The translations under genes and the position numbers were made by a program. From NCBI RefSeq assembly GCF_025144225.1, contig NZ_JALXXB010000013.1, forward strand, positions 1-59,141: 59,141 bases of DNA, written 5' to 3'. This DNA is from Aestuariimicrobium sp. p3-SID1156 (lineage in GTDB: Bacteria > Actinomycetota > Actinomycetes > Propionibacteriales > Propionibacteriaceae). The notes beneath the pieces were generated by a model that had not been told where the DNA came from, ran no database searches, and saw only the letters and a list, made by a program, of their open reading frames with translations. Shown one piece after another: positions 16,004 through 26,010 of this stretch. Position 1 is the first letter of the stretch. The number at the start of each line of letters is the position of its first letter.

Positions 16004-19000
16004 TGCCACGCCGCACCGACATCGAATCCATCCTGGTCATCGGCTCCGGCCCGATCGTCATTGGCCAGGCCGCCGAGTTCGACTACTCCGGCACCCAGGC
16101 CTGCCGCGTCCTGCGCGAGGAGGGCTACCGGGTCATCCTGGTCAACTCCAACCCGGCCACGATCATGACCGACCCGGAGTTCGCCGACGCCACCTACGTC
16201 GAGCCGATCACCCCTGAGTACGTCGAGCAGGTCATCGCCAAGGAGCGTCCCGATGCCGTGCTCGCCACCCTGGGCGGGCAGACCGCTCTCAACACTGCGG
16301 TGAAGCTGCACGAGGCCGGCGTCCTGGAGAAGTACGGGGTCGAGCTCATCGGCGCCTCCGTGGACGCCATCCAGCGCGGGGAGGACCGTGACCAGTTCAA
16401 GGACATCGTCCTGGGCCTGACCGACGTCGCCGACGGCGCCGCCGAGGTCTGCCGCTCCATCATCTGCCACACGATGGATGAGGTGATGGCGGCTGCGGAC
16501 GAGCTCGGCTATCCGGTCGTGGTGCGGCCTTCGTTCACCATGGGCGGCCTGGGATCGGGCTTTGCCCATACCGAGGGCGAACTGCGTCGCATCGCCGGTA
16601 CCGGCCTGGACGCCAGCCCCACCACCGAGGTCCTGATCGAGGAGTCGATCCTGGGCTGGAAGGAGTACGAGCTGGAGGTGATGCGCGACAAGGCCGACAA
16701 TGTCGTCATCATCTGCTCCATCGAGAACTTCGACCCCATGGGCGTCCACACCGGTGACTCGATCACCGTCGCCCCCGCGATGACGCTCACCGACCGTGAA
16801 TACCAGAAGCTGCGCGACATCGCGATTGCGATCATCCGTGAGGTGGGCGTCGACACCGGCGGCTGCAACATCCAGTTCGCGGTCAACCCGGCGGACGGGC
16901 GCATCGTGGTCATCGAGATGAACCCCCGCGTCTCCAGGTCCTCGGCGCTGGCCTCCAAGGCTACCGGCTTCCCGATCGCCAAGATCGCTGCCAAGGTGGC
17001 GGTCGGTTACACCCTGGACGAGATCCCCAACGACATCACCGAAAAGACCCCGGCCAGCTTCGAACCCACCTTGGACTACGTCGTGGTCAAGGTGCCCCGC
17101 TTCGCCTTCGAGAAGTTCCCGCACGCCGACAACACCCTCACCACCCACATGAAGTCGGTGGGGGAGGCGATGGCCCTGGGGCGCAACTTCACCGAGGCAC
17201 TCGGCAAGGCGCTGCGCTCACTGGAGGACCCCTCGGCCCCCTTCGACTTCGCCTCCCCGGTCGCCGAGTCGGTCGAGGTCCTGCTCGATGAGGCCGCCCG
17301 CCCGCACGATGGACGCCTGCAGCTGGTCATGCAGGCACTTCGCGCGGGAGCCACCGCGGAGAAGGTCTTCGAGGCCACCGCCATCGACCCCTGGTTCATT
17401 GACCAGCTGGTGTTGGTCAAGGAGGTCGCCGACGAGGTCCGCGATGCCGAGGAGTTGACAGCCGACCTGCTGCGTCGCGCCAAGCGCCATGGCCTCTCCG
17501 ACCGCCAGATCGCTGACCTTCGCAGCCTGGACCCGAATGTGGTCCGTGGCGTGCGCTGGGCCCTGGGCGTTCGGCCCGTGTTCAAGACCGTCGACACCTG
17601 CGCGGCCGAGTTCGAGGCCCGTACCCCCTACCACTACTCCTCCTACGACGAGGAGACCGAGGTCGGGCCTCGGGAGAAGCCGGCCGTGCTGATCCTCGGC
17701 TCGGGCCCCAACCGCATCGGGCAGGGCATCGAGTTCGACTACTCCTGCGTCCACGCTGCCCAGGTGCTCTCGGCCAATGGCTATGAGTCGGTGCTGGTGA
17801 ACTGCAACCCGGAGACCGTCTCCACCGACTACGACACCGCCGACCGCCTCTACTTCGAGCCGCTGACCCTGGAGGACGTTCTCGAGGTCTACCACGCCGA
17901 ATGCGCGGCCGGTCCCGTGCTTGGTGTCATCGTCCAACTCGGCGGCCAGACCCCGCTGCGACTGGCGCAGCAGCTCAAGGATGCGGGTGTGCCGATCATC
18001 GGCACCAGCCCGGAGGCGATCCACCTCGCCGAGGAGCGAGGCGCCTTCGAGGCCGTGCTGGAGAAGGCGCAGCTGCCCGCTCCCCGTCACGGCATGGCGC
18101 ACTCCTTCGAGCAGGCCAGCCAGGTCGCCGCCGAGATCGGCTACCCGGTGCTGGTCCGCCCCAGCTACGTGCTGGGCGGTCGCGGCATGGAGATCGTCTA
18201 CGACGAGGGCTCCCTGGAGCGCTACATCAGCCAGTCCACCCTGGTCTCGGCCAGCTCCCCGGTGCTGGTCGACCGCTTCCTGGACGATGCGGTCGAGATC
18301 GACGTGGACGCCCTCTACGACGGCGAGGAGCTCTACCTCGGCGGTGTGATGGAGCACATCGAGGAAGCCGGCGTCCATTCGGGCGACTCGGCCTGCGCCC
18401 TGCCCCCGATCACCCTGGGCAGCGAGGTCATCGACCGCATCCACAGCTCGACCCGGGCCATCGCCGAGGGCGTGGGCGTGCGTGGACTGATCAACATCCA
18501 GTTCGCGCTGGCCGGTGACACCCTCTACGTGCTCGAGGCCAACCCACGGGCCTCCCGCACCGTGCCCTTCGTGTCGAAGGCCACCGGCACCCAGCTGGCC
18601 AAGGCCGCCACCCTGATCATGGTCGGGGAGACCATCCAGGGCCTGCGCGATCGCGGTGTCCTGCGTCCGCACGGGGACGGCGCGGACGTGGCCGACGGCG
18701 CGCCGATGGCGGTCAAGGAGGCCGTCATGCCCTTCAACCGCTTCCGTACCATCGAGGGCATGGGCGTGGACACCGTGCTCGGGCCCGAGATGCGCTCCAC
18801 CGGTGAGGTGATGGGCCTGGACAAGACCTTCGGTGTGGCCTTCGCCAAGACTCAGGCCGCCGTGCAGGCCCCGCTGCCTCTCAGCGGGTCGATGTTCGTC
18901 TCGGTCGCCAACCGGGACAAGCGACACGCCATCCTGCCCCTGAAGCGCCTGGCAGACCTCGGCTTCACCCTTTATGCCACCGCGGGCACCGCCCAGGTGC

Positions 19001-19317
19001 TCAAGCGCAATGGCGTGGACGTGACGGTGGTGCGCAAGCACTCCGAGGGCACGGGCCCGAATGGTGAACCCACCGTCGTCCAGATGATCCTGGGTGGGCA
19101 GATCGACCTGGTCTTCAACACCCCGCAGGGCCAGACCCCCGGGGGCGCCCCGCGTGCCGACGGCTACGAGATCCGCACCGCGGCCATCCGCCAGGACGTC
19201 GCCTGCATCACCACCGTCCAGGGCCTCTCTGCCGCCGTGCAGGGGATCGAGGCCGGTCTGGCCGGCGAGGGTCAGGTCAAGTCGCTGCAGGACTGGGCCG
19301 CCGCCCAGGTGCCGTGA
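16003..19317 (+). CDS. carB: Carbamoyl-phosphate synthase large subunit
   Basis: The synthetase subunit, 1104 residues, the usual length. The start is the ATG at 16003, overlapping the carA stop by 1 nt (TGATG). The frame is open further upstream but only inside carA. Two ATP-grasp halves are visible: the first begins [20 protein letters not shown], and the second begins near residue 565 with [40 protein letters not shown] and [19 protein letters not shown] are the paired metal/nucleotide motifs. The C-terminal MGS-type regulatory domain ([16 protein letters not shown]) is present. Confidence 0.98.
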   Translation: MPRRTDIESILVIGSGPIVIGQAAEFDYSGTQACRVLREEGYRVILVNSNPATIMTDPEFADATYVEPITPEYVEQVIAKERPDAVLATLGGQTALNTAVKLHEAGVLEKYGVELIGASVDAIQRGEDRDQFKDIVLGLTDVADGAAEVCRSIICHTMDEVMAAADELGYPVVVRPSFTMGGLGSGFAHTEGELRRIAGTGLDASPTTEVLIEESILGWKEYELEVMRDKADNVVIICSIENFDPMGVHTGDSITVAPAMTLTDREYQKLRDIAIAIIREVGVDTGGCNIQFAVNPADGRIVVIEMNPRVSRSSALASKATGFPIAKIAAKVAVGYTLDEIPNDITEKTPASFEPTLDYVVVKVPRFAFEKFPHADNTLTTHMKSVGEAMALGRNFTEALGKALRSLEDPSAPFDFASPVAESVEVLLDEAARPHDGRLQLVMQALRAGATAEKVFEATAIDPWFIDQLVLVKEVADEVRDAEELTADLLRRAKRHGLSDRQIADLRSLDPNVVRGVRWALGVRPVFKTVDTCAAEFEARTPYHYSSYDEETEVGPREKPAVLILGSGPNRIGQGIEFDYSCVHAAQVLSANGYESVLVNCNPETVSTDYDTADRLYFEPLTLEDVLEVYHAECAAGPVLGVIVQLGGQTPLRLAQQLKDAGVPIIGTSPEAIHLAEERGAFEAVLEKAQLPAPRHGMAHSFEQASQVAAEIGYPVLVRPSYVLGGRGMEIVYDEGSLERYISQSTLVSASSPVLVDRFLDDAVEIDVDALYDGEELYLGGVMEHIEEAGVHSGDSACALPPITLGSEVIDRIHSSTRAIAEGVGVRGLINIQFALAGDTLYVLEANPRASRTVPFVSKATGTQLAKAATLIMVGETIQGLRDRGVLRPHGDGADVADGAPMAVKEAVMPFNRFRTIEGMGVDTVLGPEMRSTGEVMGLDKTFGVAFAKTQAAVQAPLPLSGSMFVSVANRDKRHAILPLKRLADLGFTLYATAGTAQVLKRNGVDVTVVRKHSEGTGPNGEPTVVQMILGGQIDLVFNTPQGQTPGGAPRADGYEIRTAAIRQDVACITTVQGLSAAVQGIEAGLAGEGQVKSLQDWAAAQVP

Positions 19318-20408
19318 TGCAGGCCTGGACCAGAGCCCTCCACGCCGGGTACACCGGCGCGGTGCGCCCGGCCCTGTTCCACAGCTTCGGTGGTGATCCC
19401 GAGGCCATCCACGAGCGCATGGTCGGTGGCCTGGGCCAGGTGCCAGCGCCGGTGCTGGCCGCGCTTCGCGGGGTCATGGCGCCCAGCGGGACGCCGGTTG
19501 AGGTCAGCGGGCTGAGTTTCCCGCACCCGGTCGGGCTGGCTGCCGGTCTCGACAAGGACGGCCGCGCCGCCCATGCCTGGGCAGCCCTCGGCTTCGGCTT
19601 CATGGAGCTGGGCACCGTCACCCCGCGACCGCAGCCAGGCAACCCGAAGCCACGGATGTTCCGGCTTCCGGAGGACCGTGGCCTGATCAACCGGATGGGG
19701 TTCAACAATGGAGGAGCTCGGGAACTCACCGCCCGGCTGGTCGCAGCAGGGGTCCGGCGGGGCACCAACGCCCTGGGCGTCCCCGTGGGGGTGAGCATTG
19801 GCAAGAACAAGGACACCCCGAACGAGCAGGCGAGCGAGGACTACCTGCACGCCCTGCGACAGGTGAGCGATGTCGCCGACTACGTCGCCATCAACGTGTC
19901 CAGCCCCAACACCCCCGGCCTGCGCGACCTGCAGACCAGAGCAGCCCTCACCGACCTGTTCAGCGCCCTCGACGACGAGCGTCGCGCCCTCGACCCCGCC
20001 TCACCCATGCCGATCTGGGTGAAGGTTGCACCCGACCTGACCTGGGATCAGCTCGACGACGTCGTTGCCGCCGCGGAGGAGACCGGTATCGACGCGATCA
20101 TCGCGACCAACACCACCCTGGCGCGCACTCGCGCCGACGGCAGCACGCTGACCTCAGTCCACCGCGGCGAAGCCGGCGGTCTCTCCGGGGCCCCCTTGTC
20201 GCGGCGCAGCCGCGAGGTGGTCGCCCATCTCTCACGCACCACCCGGTTGCCGATCATCGGCTCCGGGGGAGTGATGACCCCCGCTGACGCTCTCGCCCTG
20301 CGCGACGCCGGCGCCCGTCTGGTGCAGGTCTACACCGGCTTCATCTACTCCGGCCCGGCGCTGGTACGTGCCATCGTCGAGGCCTGGGACGCCGACACCA
20401 CTCGCTGA
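19317..20408 (+). CDS. pyrD: Quinone-dependent dihydroorotate dehydrogenase (class 2)
   Basis: Oxidises dihydroorotate to orotate at the membrane with quinone as acceptor. The ATG at 19317 overlaps the carB stop (TGATG). A GTG one codon upstream is less likely. The 363-residue length and motifs GLAAGLDKDG, MELGTVTPRPQPGNPKPRMF, NRMGFNN, VSIGKNKDTP and AINVSSPNTPGLRDLQ are those of class 2 enzymes, as is the N-terminal helical extension before residue 60. It is the third gene of the pyrimidine run. Confidence 0.96.
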   Translation: MQAWTRALHAGYTGAVRPALFHSFGGDPEAIHERMVGGLGQVPAPVLAALRGVMAPSGTPVEVSGLSFPHPVGLAAGLDKDGRAAHAWAALGFGFMELGTVTPRPQPGNPKPRMFRLPEDRGLINRMGFNNGGARELTARLVAAGVRRGTNALGVPVGVSIGKNKDTPNEQASEDYLHALRQVSDVADYVAINVSSPNTPGLRDLQTRAALTDLFSALDDERRALDPASPMPIWVKVAPDLTWDQLDDVVAAAEETGIDAIIATNTTLARTRADGSTLTSVHRGEAGGLSGAPLSRRSREVVAHLSRTTRLPIIGSGGVMTPADALALRDAGARLVQVYTGFIYSGPALVRAIVEAWDADTTR

Positions 20409-20417
20409 GGAGCAGCC

Positions 20418-21224
20418 ATGACCTGGATTGACCGACTCACCGCCCTCACCGCCGACCGCGGGCCACTCTGCGTGGGTATCGACCCGCATCCGGCCCTCCT
20501 GCAGCAGTGGGGACTGACGGTGGACGCTGATGGGCTGGAGAGCTTCGCTCGTGCCGTGGTGCAGGAACTGGGTCACCGGGTGGCGGTCTTCAAACCCCAG
20601 TCGGCCTTCTTCGAGGCCTTCGGCTCGGTCGGCATCGGCGTCCTCGAGCGTGTCCTGGCCGACATCCGGGACGCCGGGGCGCTCAGCATTCTCGACGTCA
20701 AGCGCGGTGACATCGGGTCGACCATGGCCGGTTACGCCCAGGCCTACCTCGCCGACGATGCGCCGCTGCGGGCCGATGCCATCACCGTCTCGCCCTACCT
20801 CGGCTACGGGTCGCTGCGACCCGCCGTGGACCTGGCGCGCGAGACCGGGCGGGGAGTCTACGTGCTGACTCGCACCTCGAACCCCGAAGGCGTGGGCGTC
20901 CAGCTGGCCCAGCCCTTGCACGGCGCGGCATCGGTGGCCCAGCAGGTGATCGACCTGGCCCAGTCCGACAACCTGGCCGGGGATGACCATGTCGGCGTGG
21001 TCGTCGGCGGCACTCACGACACCCTCGGTGTCGACCTGACCGGCTTCACCGGCTCGATTCTGGTCCCCGGGATCGGCGCTCAGGGCGGCAGCATCAGTGC
21101 GCTGCCCACCATCTTCACTGCCCCCGGACTGCGGCTGCTGCCCACGGCCAGTCGTGAGGTCCTGCAGGGTGGCCCGGGGGGCATCGGGCTTCGCGAGGCC
21201 CTCGCTCGGGTGCTCACCAGCTGA
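20418..21224 (+). CDS. pyrF: Orotidine 5'-phosphate decarboxylase (type 2 subfamily)
   Basis: Catalyses the last step of UMP synthesis. The catalytic motif is ILDVKRGDIGST, with Lys and Asp of the KxxD array. Other segments are CVGIDPHPALL and VFKPQSAFFEAFGS. The 268-residue length and sequence fit the mycobacterial-type long subfamily. A GAGG site precedes the ATG, 9 nt after pyrD. pyrB and pyrC are not in this window. Confidence 0.95.
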   Translation: MTWIDRLTALTADRGPLCVGIDPHPALLQQWGLTVDADGLESFARAVVQELGHRVAVFKPQSAFFEAFGSVGIGVLERVLADIRDAGALSILDVKRGDIGSTMAGYAQAYLADDAPLRADAITVSPYLGYGSLRPAVDLARETGRGVYVLTRTSNPEGVGVQLAQPLHGAASVAQQVIDLAQSDNLAGDDHVGVVVGGTHDTLGVDLTGFTGSILVPGIGAQGGSISALPTIFTAPGLRLLPTASREVLQGGPGGIGLREALARVLTS

Positions 21225-21242
21225 ACAGGTTCTTCCGGCGGG

Positions 21243-21265
21243 TGACAAGGGGCGAAACTTTGTCA
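21243..21265. promoter_or_regulatory. Inverted repeat upstream of the mIHF gene
   Basis: TGACAA at 21243-21248 and TTGTCA at 21260-21265 form a 6-bp inverted repeat with an 11-bp spacer. It lies in the 138-bp gap between pyrF and the mIHF gene, about 100 nt before the latter's start. It could be an operator. No clear -10/-35 pair was found around it. Confidence 0.25.
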
Positions 21266-21362
21266 TGCCCAGGTCGAGTGCAGACCCGTGAGGTTGTAGG
21301 TTGTCTGGTGTTGTCAGCAGCACCCCGGACCTTGGTGCCGGGTCGATTGAACGGAGTCACCA

Positions 21363-21674
21363 GTGGCCATTCCCTCGTTGACGCCTGAGCAGCTCGAGGC
21401 GGCTCGTTCAGCGGCCACCCGGGCACGGCGCGCCCGCGCCGACCTCAAGGAGAAGGTTCGCAGCGGCGACCTCACCCTGGGCGGCGCCATCGACGTCGCG
21501 CTCAAGGACGACGTCCTGGCCCACATGAAGGTCTCCGACCTGCTCAAGTCCCTTCCGCGTGTGGGGGAGAAGCGGGCTGCTGACGTGATGGAGCGCCTGG
21601 AGATCGCCTCCAACCGGCGAATCCGGGGCCTCGGACGCCACCAGATCGCCGGGCTCAAACAACACTTCGGCTGA
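21363..21674 (+). CDS. mihF: Actinobacterial integration host factor mIHF
   Basis: A 103-residue nucleoid-associated DNA-bending protein needed for chromosome organisation and for integration of some phages. The GTG start has GGAG upstream. The helix-two-turn-helix core is recognisable in HMKVSDLLKSLPRVGEKRA and RIRGLGRHQIAGLKQHF. It lies directly before gmk, as in many actinobacteria. Confidence 0.96.
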   Translation: MAIPSLTPEQLEAARSAATRARRARADLKEKVRSGDLTLGGAIDVALKDDVLAHMKVSDLLKSLPRVGEKRAADVMERLEIASNRRIRGLGRHQIAGLKQHFG

Positions 21675-22276
21675 TGGCAGAATGGGGGCCGATGACGATG
21701 AACCTGCCCCCGCACCAGCCCACACGAGAGACTGGAGTCTTCGTGATCTCGGGTCCCACCGCGGTGGGCAAAGGTACCGTGGTCGCCCGGATGCGCGAAC
21801 GCCATCCGGAACTGTTCGTGTCGGTCTCGGCCACGACCCGTGCTCCGCGTCCCGGGGAGGTCGACGGCGTCCACTACTGGTTCGTCTCCGACGAGGCCTT
21901 CGACAAGCTCATCGCTGACGGTGGCCTGCTCGAGTGGGCCGTCGTACACAAACGTGCCCGCTACGGCACCCCCCGGCGTCCGGTGGAGCAGGCCCACGCC
22001 GAAGGTCGCATTGTCATCCTGGAGATCGACCTGCAGGGTGCACGCCAGGTGCGGGAGACCTACCCGGACGCCACCCACATCTTCCTGGCCCCGCCCTCCT
22101 GGGAGGAACTGGTCCGCCGACTCGTCGGACGAGGGACCGAGACCGAGGAGCAGCGCGCCGAACGCCTGGAGACCGCACGCCAGGAACTGGCCTCCGCCCG
22201 GGAGTTCGACGAAGTGGTGGTCAACCGCGAAATCGAGGAAACCGTGCACCATTTGGTAGAGTTGGTGGGTCTGTGA
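21674..22276 (+). CDS. gmk: Guanylate kinase
   Basis: Converts GMP and ATP to GDP and ADP. The P-loop GPTAVGKGT is at residues 27-35, followed by SVSATTRAPRPGEVDGVHY (GMP-binding) and LEIDLQGARQVR. The ATG at 21674 overlaps the mihF stop by 1 nt. An ATG at 21692 after a GGGGG run is an alternative that would shorten the non-conserved N-terminus. Confidence 0.96.
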   Translation: MAEWGPMTMNLPPHQPTRETGVFVISGPTAVGKGTVVARMRERHPELFVSVSATTRAPRPGEVDGVHYWFVSDEAFDKLIADGGLLEWAVVHKRARYGTPRRPVEQAHAEGRIVILEIDLQGARQVRETYPDATHIFLAPPSWEELVRRLVGRGTETEEQRAERLETARQELASAREFDEVVVNREIEETVHHLVELVGL

Positions 22277-22312
22277 TCGACCATCACTTTTTGTCCGTGT
22301 GAAAGGGAATCT

Positions 22313-22654
22313 GTGACCACCAACGCGCCCGAGGGCATCACCAACCCGCCCGTCGACGAGCTGCTCCAGCACGTGGACTCCAAGTACCGTCTGGTCCTGT
22401 TCGCCGCAAAGCGCGCCCGGCAGATCAATGCCTACTACTCCCAGCTCGGCGAGGGCCTGCTGGAGAACGTCGGCCCGCTTGTCGAGACCGGCGTCCAGGA
22501 GAAGCCGCTGAGCATCGCCCTGCGTGAGGTTCAGGCCGACGTGCTCGAGTACCAGGAGATCGACCCCGCGGTCGAGGCTGCTGCCGCCGCGCAGAATGCC
22601 GCCGCCGCAGAGTTCAGCGTCGACGATCCCTTCGCGGATCTTGACCCGGCCTGA
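22313..22654 (+). CDS. rpoZ: DNA-directed RNA polymerase omega subunit
   Basis: A small RNA polymerase assembly subunit. The GTG start follows a GAAAGGGA ribosome site. The 113 residues contain the omega core [20 protein letters not shown] and [15 protein letters not shown], then [11 protein letters not shown]. It has an Ala-rich acidic tail. It follows gmk, its standard position. Confidence 0.95.
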   Translation: MTTNAPEGITNPPVDELLQHVDSKYRLVLFAAKRARQINAYYSQLGEGLLENVGPLVETGVQEKPLSIALREVQADVLEYQEIDPAVEAAAAAQNAAAAEFSVDDPFADLDPA

Positions 22655-22747
22655 TCCTCCTCCCCACATTCTCGCCCAGGGTGGGCGGACGCGGCAGGAC
22701 CGCGTCGTCAAGGTGTGGCTCTTCGCCACGCAGCAAGGAACGAAGTC
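22655..22747 (+). promoter_or_regulatory. Structured leader upstream of metK
   Basis: The 93-nt gap before metK holds two clear hairpins: GACGCGG-CAGGA-CCGCGTC (22688-22706) and GTGGC-TCTTC-GCCAC (22715-22729). A weaker CCCAC/GTGGG pairing lies upstream. The second hairpin ends about 8 nt before the AAGGA ribosome site. This arrangement would suit a translational riboswitch, and SAM-VI-type switches precede metK in some actinobacteria. I cannot match a consensus by eye, so the riboswitch reading is only a hypothesis. Confidence 0.35.
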
Positions 22748-23938
22748 ATGAGCAGGCTCTTCACGTCAGAATCGGTCACCGAGGGACATCCCGACAAGGT
22801 GGCCGACGCCATTTCCGACGGGGTGCTGGACGCCCTCCTGACACAGGACCCCCACAGCCGAGCCGCGGTGGAGACGCTGGTGACCACCGGCCTGGTGCAG
22901 GTGGCCGGCGAGGTCCGGACCCAGGCCTATGCGGACGTCTACAACATCGCCCGCAGCGTCATCACCAATATCGGCTACGACTCCTCCGACACCGGCTTCG
23001 ACGGGAAGTCCTGCGGCGTCAACGTCGCCATCGGTTCCCAGTCGCCCGACATCGCCCAGGGCGTGGAGCTCGGCTACGAGCAGCGGCTCCAGGACTCAGT
23101 CGATGCGCTGGACGCCCAGGGCGCTGGCGACCAGGGCCTGATGTTCGGCTTCGCCTGCAACGAGACCGAGAACCTGATGCCGCTGCCGATCGACCTGGCC
23201 CACCGTCTGGCCGAGCAGCTCACCGCCGCCCGCAAGAGCGGCACCCTGGACTACCTGCGCCCCGACGGCAAGACCCAGGTCACCATCGAGTACGACGACC
23301 ACGGACGCCCGCAGGCCCTCGACACCGTCGTCCTGTCCACGCAGCACTCCATCGACACCGACCTGGAGTCCACGCTCGTGCCTGACATCGTCAAGCACGT
23401 CATCACCCCGGTGCTGGAGCGCTATGACCTGGCCCACCACGACTACACCCGCTACATCAACCCCACCGGTCGCTTCGTCATCGGCGGCCCCATGGGCGAC
23501 GCCGGTCTGACCGGACGCAAGATCATCGTCGACACCTACGGCGGTTACGCCCGCCACGGCGGCGGAGCCTTCTCCGGGAAGGACCCCTCGAAGGTGGACC
23601 GCTCGGCGTCCTATGCCATGCGCTGGGTGGCGAAGAACGTGGTCGCCGCCGGTCTGGCCGACAAGTGCGAGGTGCAGGTCGCCTACGCCATCGGCAAGGC
23701 CCAGCCGGTCGGCTTCTACGTCGACTGCTTCGGCACGGCGAAAGAGCCCGAGGACAGGATTCGCGATGCCATCCTGGAGACCTTCGACCTTCGCCCAGCT
23801 GCGATCATCCGCGACCTGGACCTGCTGCGCCCGATCTACTCCAAGTTCTCCAGCTACGGCCACTTCGGGCGTTCGCTGCCCGAGATGACCTGGGAGAACA
23901 CCGATCGCGCCGAGGCCCTGGCTGCCGCGATTCGCTGA
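22748..23938 (+). CDS. metK: S-adenosylmethionine synthetase
   Basis: Makes SAM from methionine and ATP. The ATG at 22748 has AAGGA 8 nt upstream and gives 396 residues starting [20 protein letters not shown]. Family motifs include [43 protein letters not shown] and [17 protein letters not shown]. In many actinobacteria coaBC lies between rpoZ and metK. It is absent here. Confidence 0.98.
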   Translation: MSRLFTSESVTEGHPDKVADAISDGVLDALLTQDPHSRAAVETLVTTGLVQVAGEVRTQAYADVYNIARSVITNIGYDSSDTGFDGKSCGVNVAIGSQSPDIAQGVELGYEQRLQDSVDALDAQGAGDQGLMFGFACNETENLMPLPIDLAHRLAEQLTAARKSGTLDYLRPDGKTQVTIEYDDHGRPQALDTVVLSTQHSIDTDLESTLVPDIVKHVITPVLERYDLAHHDYTRYINPTGRFVIGGPMGDAGLTGRKIIVDTYGGYARHGGGAFSGKDPSKVDRSASYAMRWVAKNVVAAGLADKCEVQVAYAIGKAQPVGFYVDCFGTAKEPEDRIRDAILETFDLRPAAIIRDLDLLRPIYSKFSSYGHFGRSLPEMTWENTDRAEALAAAIR

Positions 23939-23950
23939 GTTGTCCACAGC

Positions 23951-23985
23951 CCAGCCCCCGACCAGAGCCGGCTGTCGGGGGCTGG
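23951..23985 (+). terminator. Strong hairpin after metK
   Basis: A perfect 12-bp stem (CCAGCCCCCGAC at 23951-23962 with GTCGGGGGCTGG at 23974-23985) with an 11-nt loop, 12 nt after the metK stop. No T run follows, so it may be a GC-only terminator or RNA-stabilising hairpin in front of priA. Confidence 0.55.
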
Positions 23986-24001
23986 CCCTAGGGTGGGCAG
24001 G

Positions 24002-25999
24002 GTGAGCAGACGAGCCGAACGCGTCGCCAGGGTGGCGGTGGACACCCCACTGGCACACCTCGACCGGTGGTTCGACTACGCCATCCCTGAGAAGTTCGAG
24101 GCAGACGCCCAGCCAGGGGTCCGAGTCCGTGTTCGCTTTGCCGGTCGCCTCACCGATGGCTACATCATCGAGGTCACCGACCGGGCCGAGCACCAGGGCG
24201 ACCTGCTGCCGCTGGAACGTGTCCTGTCACCGGAGGTCGTGCTCACCCCCGACCAGGTTGCTCTCATCCGCACCGTGGCAGACCACTGGGCCGGCACCTT
24301 CGCCGACGTGGTGCGGCTGGCCGTGGCACCCCGGCACGCCACCACCGAGAAGGCGACCCGTTCCCCGTGGCCAGATCCCGTGCCCGATCCCGGACACACC
24401 GATGGTCCGCTCAGTGCGGTACCCACGGCTGAGGGCTTCCTGGCAGCCATCGCTCGCGGAGGATCGCCGCGCGCCTTCTGGCAGGTGCCACCGGTCCACG
24501 CGCTGGTGGGGGACTGGGCGCAGGGCCTGGCCCAGGCCACCGCCGCCTGTCTGGCGTCCGGGCGCAGGGCCGTGCTGGTGGTGCCTGATGTGCGCGACAT
24601 GACCCACCTCCATGAGGCGCTGCAGGAGCGCTTCGGCAAGGGGACGGTGGCAGTGCTGCACTCCGACCTTGGCCCCTCAGCCCGCTACCGCAACTACCTG
24701 GCGGTGTCGCGCGGCACCGCGCGGATCGTGATCGGCACCCGCGCTGCCGTCTTCGCCCCGATGCCCGACTGTGGACTCGTGGCGGTCTGGGACGAGGGCA
24801 ATGACCTGCTCGACGAACCTCGGGCGCCCTACCCGAATGCCCGCGACGTGGGGGCCCTCCGCGTAGCCCAGCAGGGAGCAGCCCTCCTGCTGGCCGGCCA
24901 TGGCCGCTCGGCCGAAGTGCAGCGCTGGCTGCGCACCGGCTGGATGGGCCTGCTGGCCCTGCCCCGCGACGTGCTCCGCCGCTCCACACCGGCAGTACGG
25001 GTCGCCGGCGCCTCGGATGCCCAGGTGGAGCGCGACCCGCTCGCCCGCCAGGTCAGGCTGCCCGCCGAGGCCTTCCGGACGCTCCGCGACGGACTGGCCC
25101 AGGGGCCCGTCCTCGTCCAGGTTGCCCGCAAGGGCTACGCCCCGGCACTGTCCTGCGATCGCTGCGGCGAGCGGGCCCGTTGCCAGCACTGCCACGGCCC
25201 AGTGCAGGCCGGGCGGGATGGCACGCTCGCCTGCGGCTGGTGTGGGCGTCCGGTGGCCAGTTTCCGCTGCGCGGTCTGCTCCGGGACGCGCCTGCGAGCG
25301 CCGGTGGTGGGTTCGGTGCGCACGGCCGAGGAGCTGGGGCGCGCCTTCCCGGGGGTGCGCGTGCTGGACTCCTCGGGCGACCACGTCATCACCGAGGTGC
25401 CGGACCAGCCCTGCATCGTGGTGGCCACCCAGGGCGCCGAGCCTGCCGCGCCCACCGGGTACGCAGCAGCCCTGATCCTCGACACCACCCTCACCCTGAC
25501 CCGGCCGGACCTTCGGGCGGGGGAGGAGGCCATCCGTCGCTGGCTCCAGGCCGTCGCCCTGGTGCGCCCGGGAGCTGACGGCGGCACCGTCTGTGCGGTC
25601 GGCCCCTCCCCGGACCGCGCCCTGCAGGCCCTGGTCCGGATCGACCCGGGCAGCTTCGCCGATCGCGAACTGGATGACCGCACCGAGGCAGGTTTCCCGC
25701 CCAGCTGGCGTTTCGTCCAACTGGAGGGCAGTGCAGAAGCTGTGGACACGCTGGTGGCGGCGTCCCGCCTGTTGCCGGAGGATGACCTGCTGCCGGGCGC
25801 CGAGGTGGACCGGCCGGTGGACGGCATGGATGTGCTGGGCCCCGTACCGCTCGCAGACGACAAGGTGCGGCTGACCCTGCGCGTCCCCCAGGCCCATGGC
25901 GCCGAACTGGTGCGACGGATCCGTGCGGGGGAGTCGATCGGGTCGGCCCGCAAGTCACCGCCCGTGCGGGTAGCCGTGGACCCGCAACGCCTTGAGTAG
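24002..25999 (+). CDS. priA: Primosomal protein PriA, actinobacterial helicase-dead type
   Basis: Replication-restart protein. The GTG at 24002 gives 665 residues beginning with the usual MSRRAERVARVAVDTPLAHLD. A GTG three codons upstream is possible. The 3' DNA-binding domain is at the N-terminus. The zinc-binding region (about residues 384-430) retains its paired cysteines: CDRCGERARCQHC, CGWCGRP, CAVC. The helicase core is degenerate. The Walker A position reads GRRAVLVVPDVRD with no GKT, and motif II reads WDEGND. This agrees with the known actinobacterial PriA lacking ATPase motifs. Confidence 0.93.
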   Translation: MSRRAERVARVAVDTPLAHLDRWFDYAIPEKFEADAQPGVRVRVRFAGRLTDGYIIEVTDRAEHQGDLLPLERVLSPEVVLTPDQVALIRTVADHWAGTFADVVRLAVAPRHATTEKATRSPWPDPVPDPGHTDGPLSAVPTAEGFLAAIARGGSPRAFWQVPPVHALVGDWAQGLAQATAACLASGRRAVLVVPDVRDMTHLHEALQERFGKGTVAVLHSDLGPSARYRNYLAVSRGTARIVIGTRAAVFAPMPDCGLVAVWDEGNDLLDEPRAPYPNARDVGALRVAQQGAALLLAGHGRSAEVQRWLRTGWMGLLALPRDVLRRSTPAVRVAGASDAQVERDPLARQVRLPAEAFRTLRDGLAQGPVLVQVARKGYAPALSCDRCGERARCQHCHGPVQAGRDGTLACGWCGRPVASFRCAVCSGTRLRAPVVGSVRTAEELGRAFPGVRVLDSSGDHVITEVPDQPCIVVATQGAEPAAPTGYAAALILDTTLTLTRPDLRAGEEAIRRWLQAVALVRPGADGGTVCAVGPSPDRALQALVRIDPGSFADRELDDRTEAGFPPSWRFVQLEGSAEAVDTLVAASRLLPEDDLLPGAEVDRPVDGMDVLGPVPLADDKVRLTLRVPQAHGAELVRRIRAGESIGSARKSPPVRVAVDPQRLE

Positions 26000-26010
26000 G
26001 GTGGACTGTG

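Noticed and set aside
17218..19041. 607-codon minus-strand frame opposite carB
   Set aside because: Composition is rich in H, G, D and V repeats typical of antisense frames, and carB accounts for the whole stretch.
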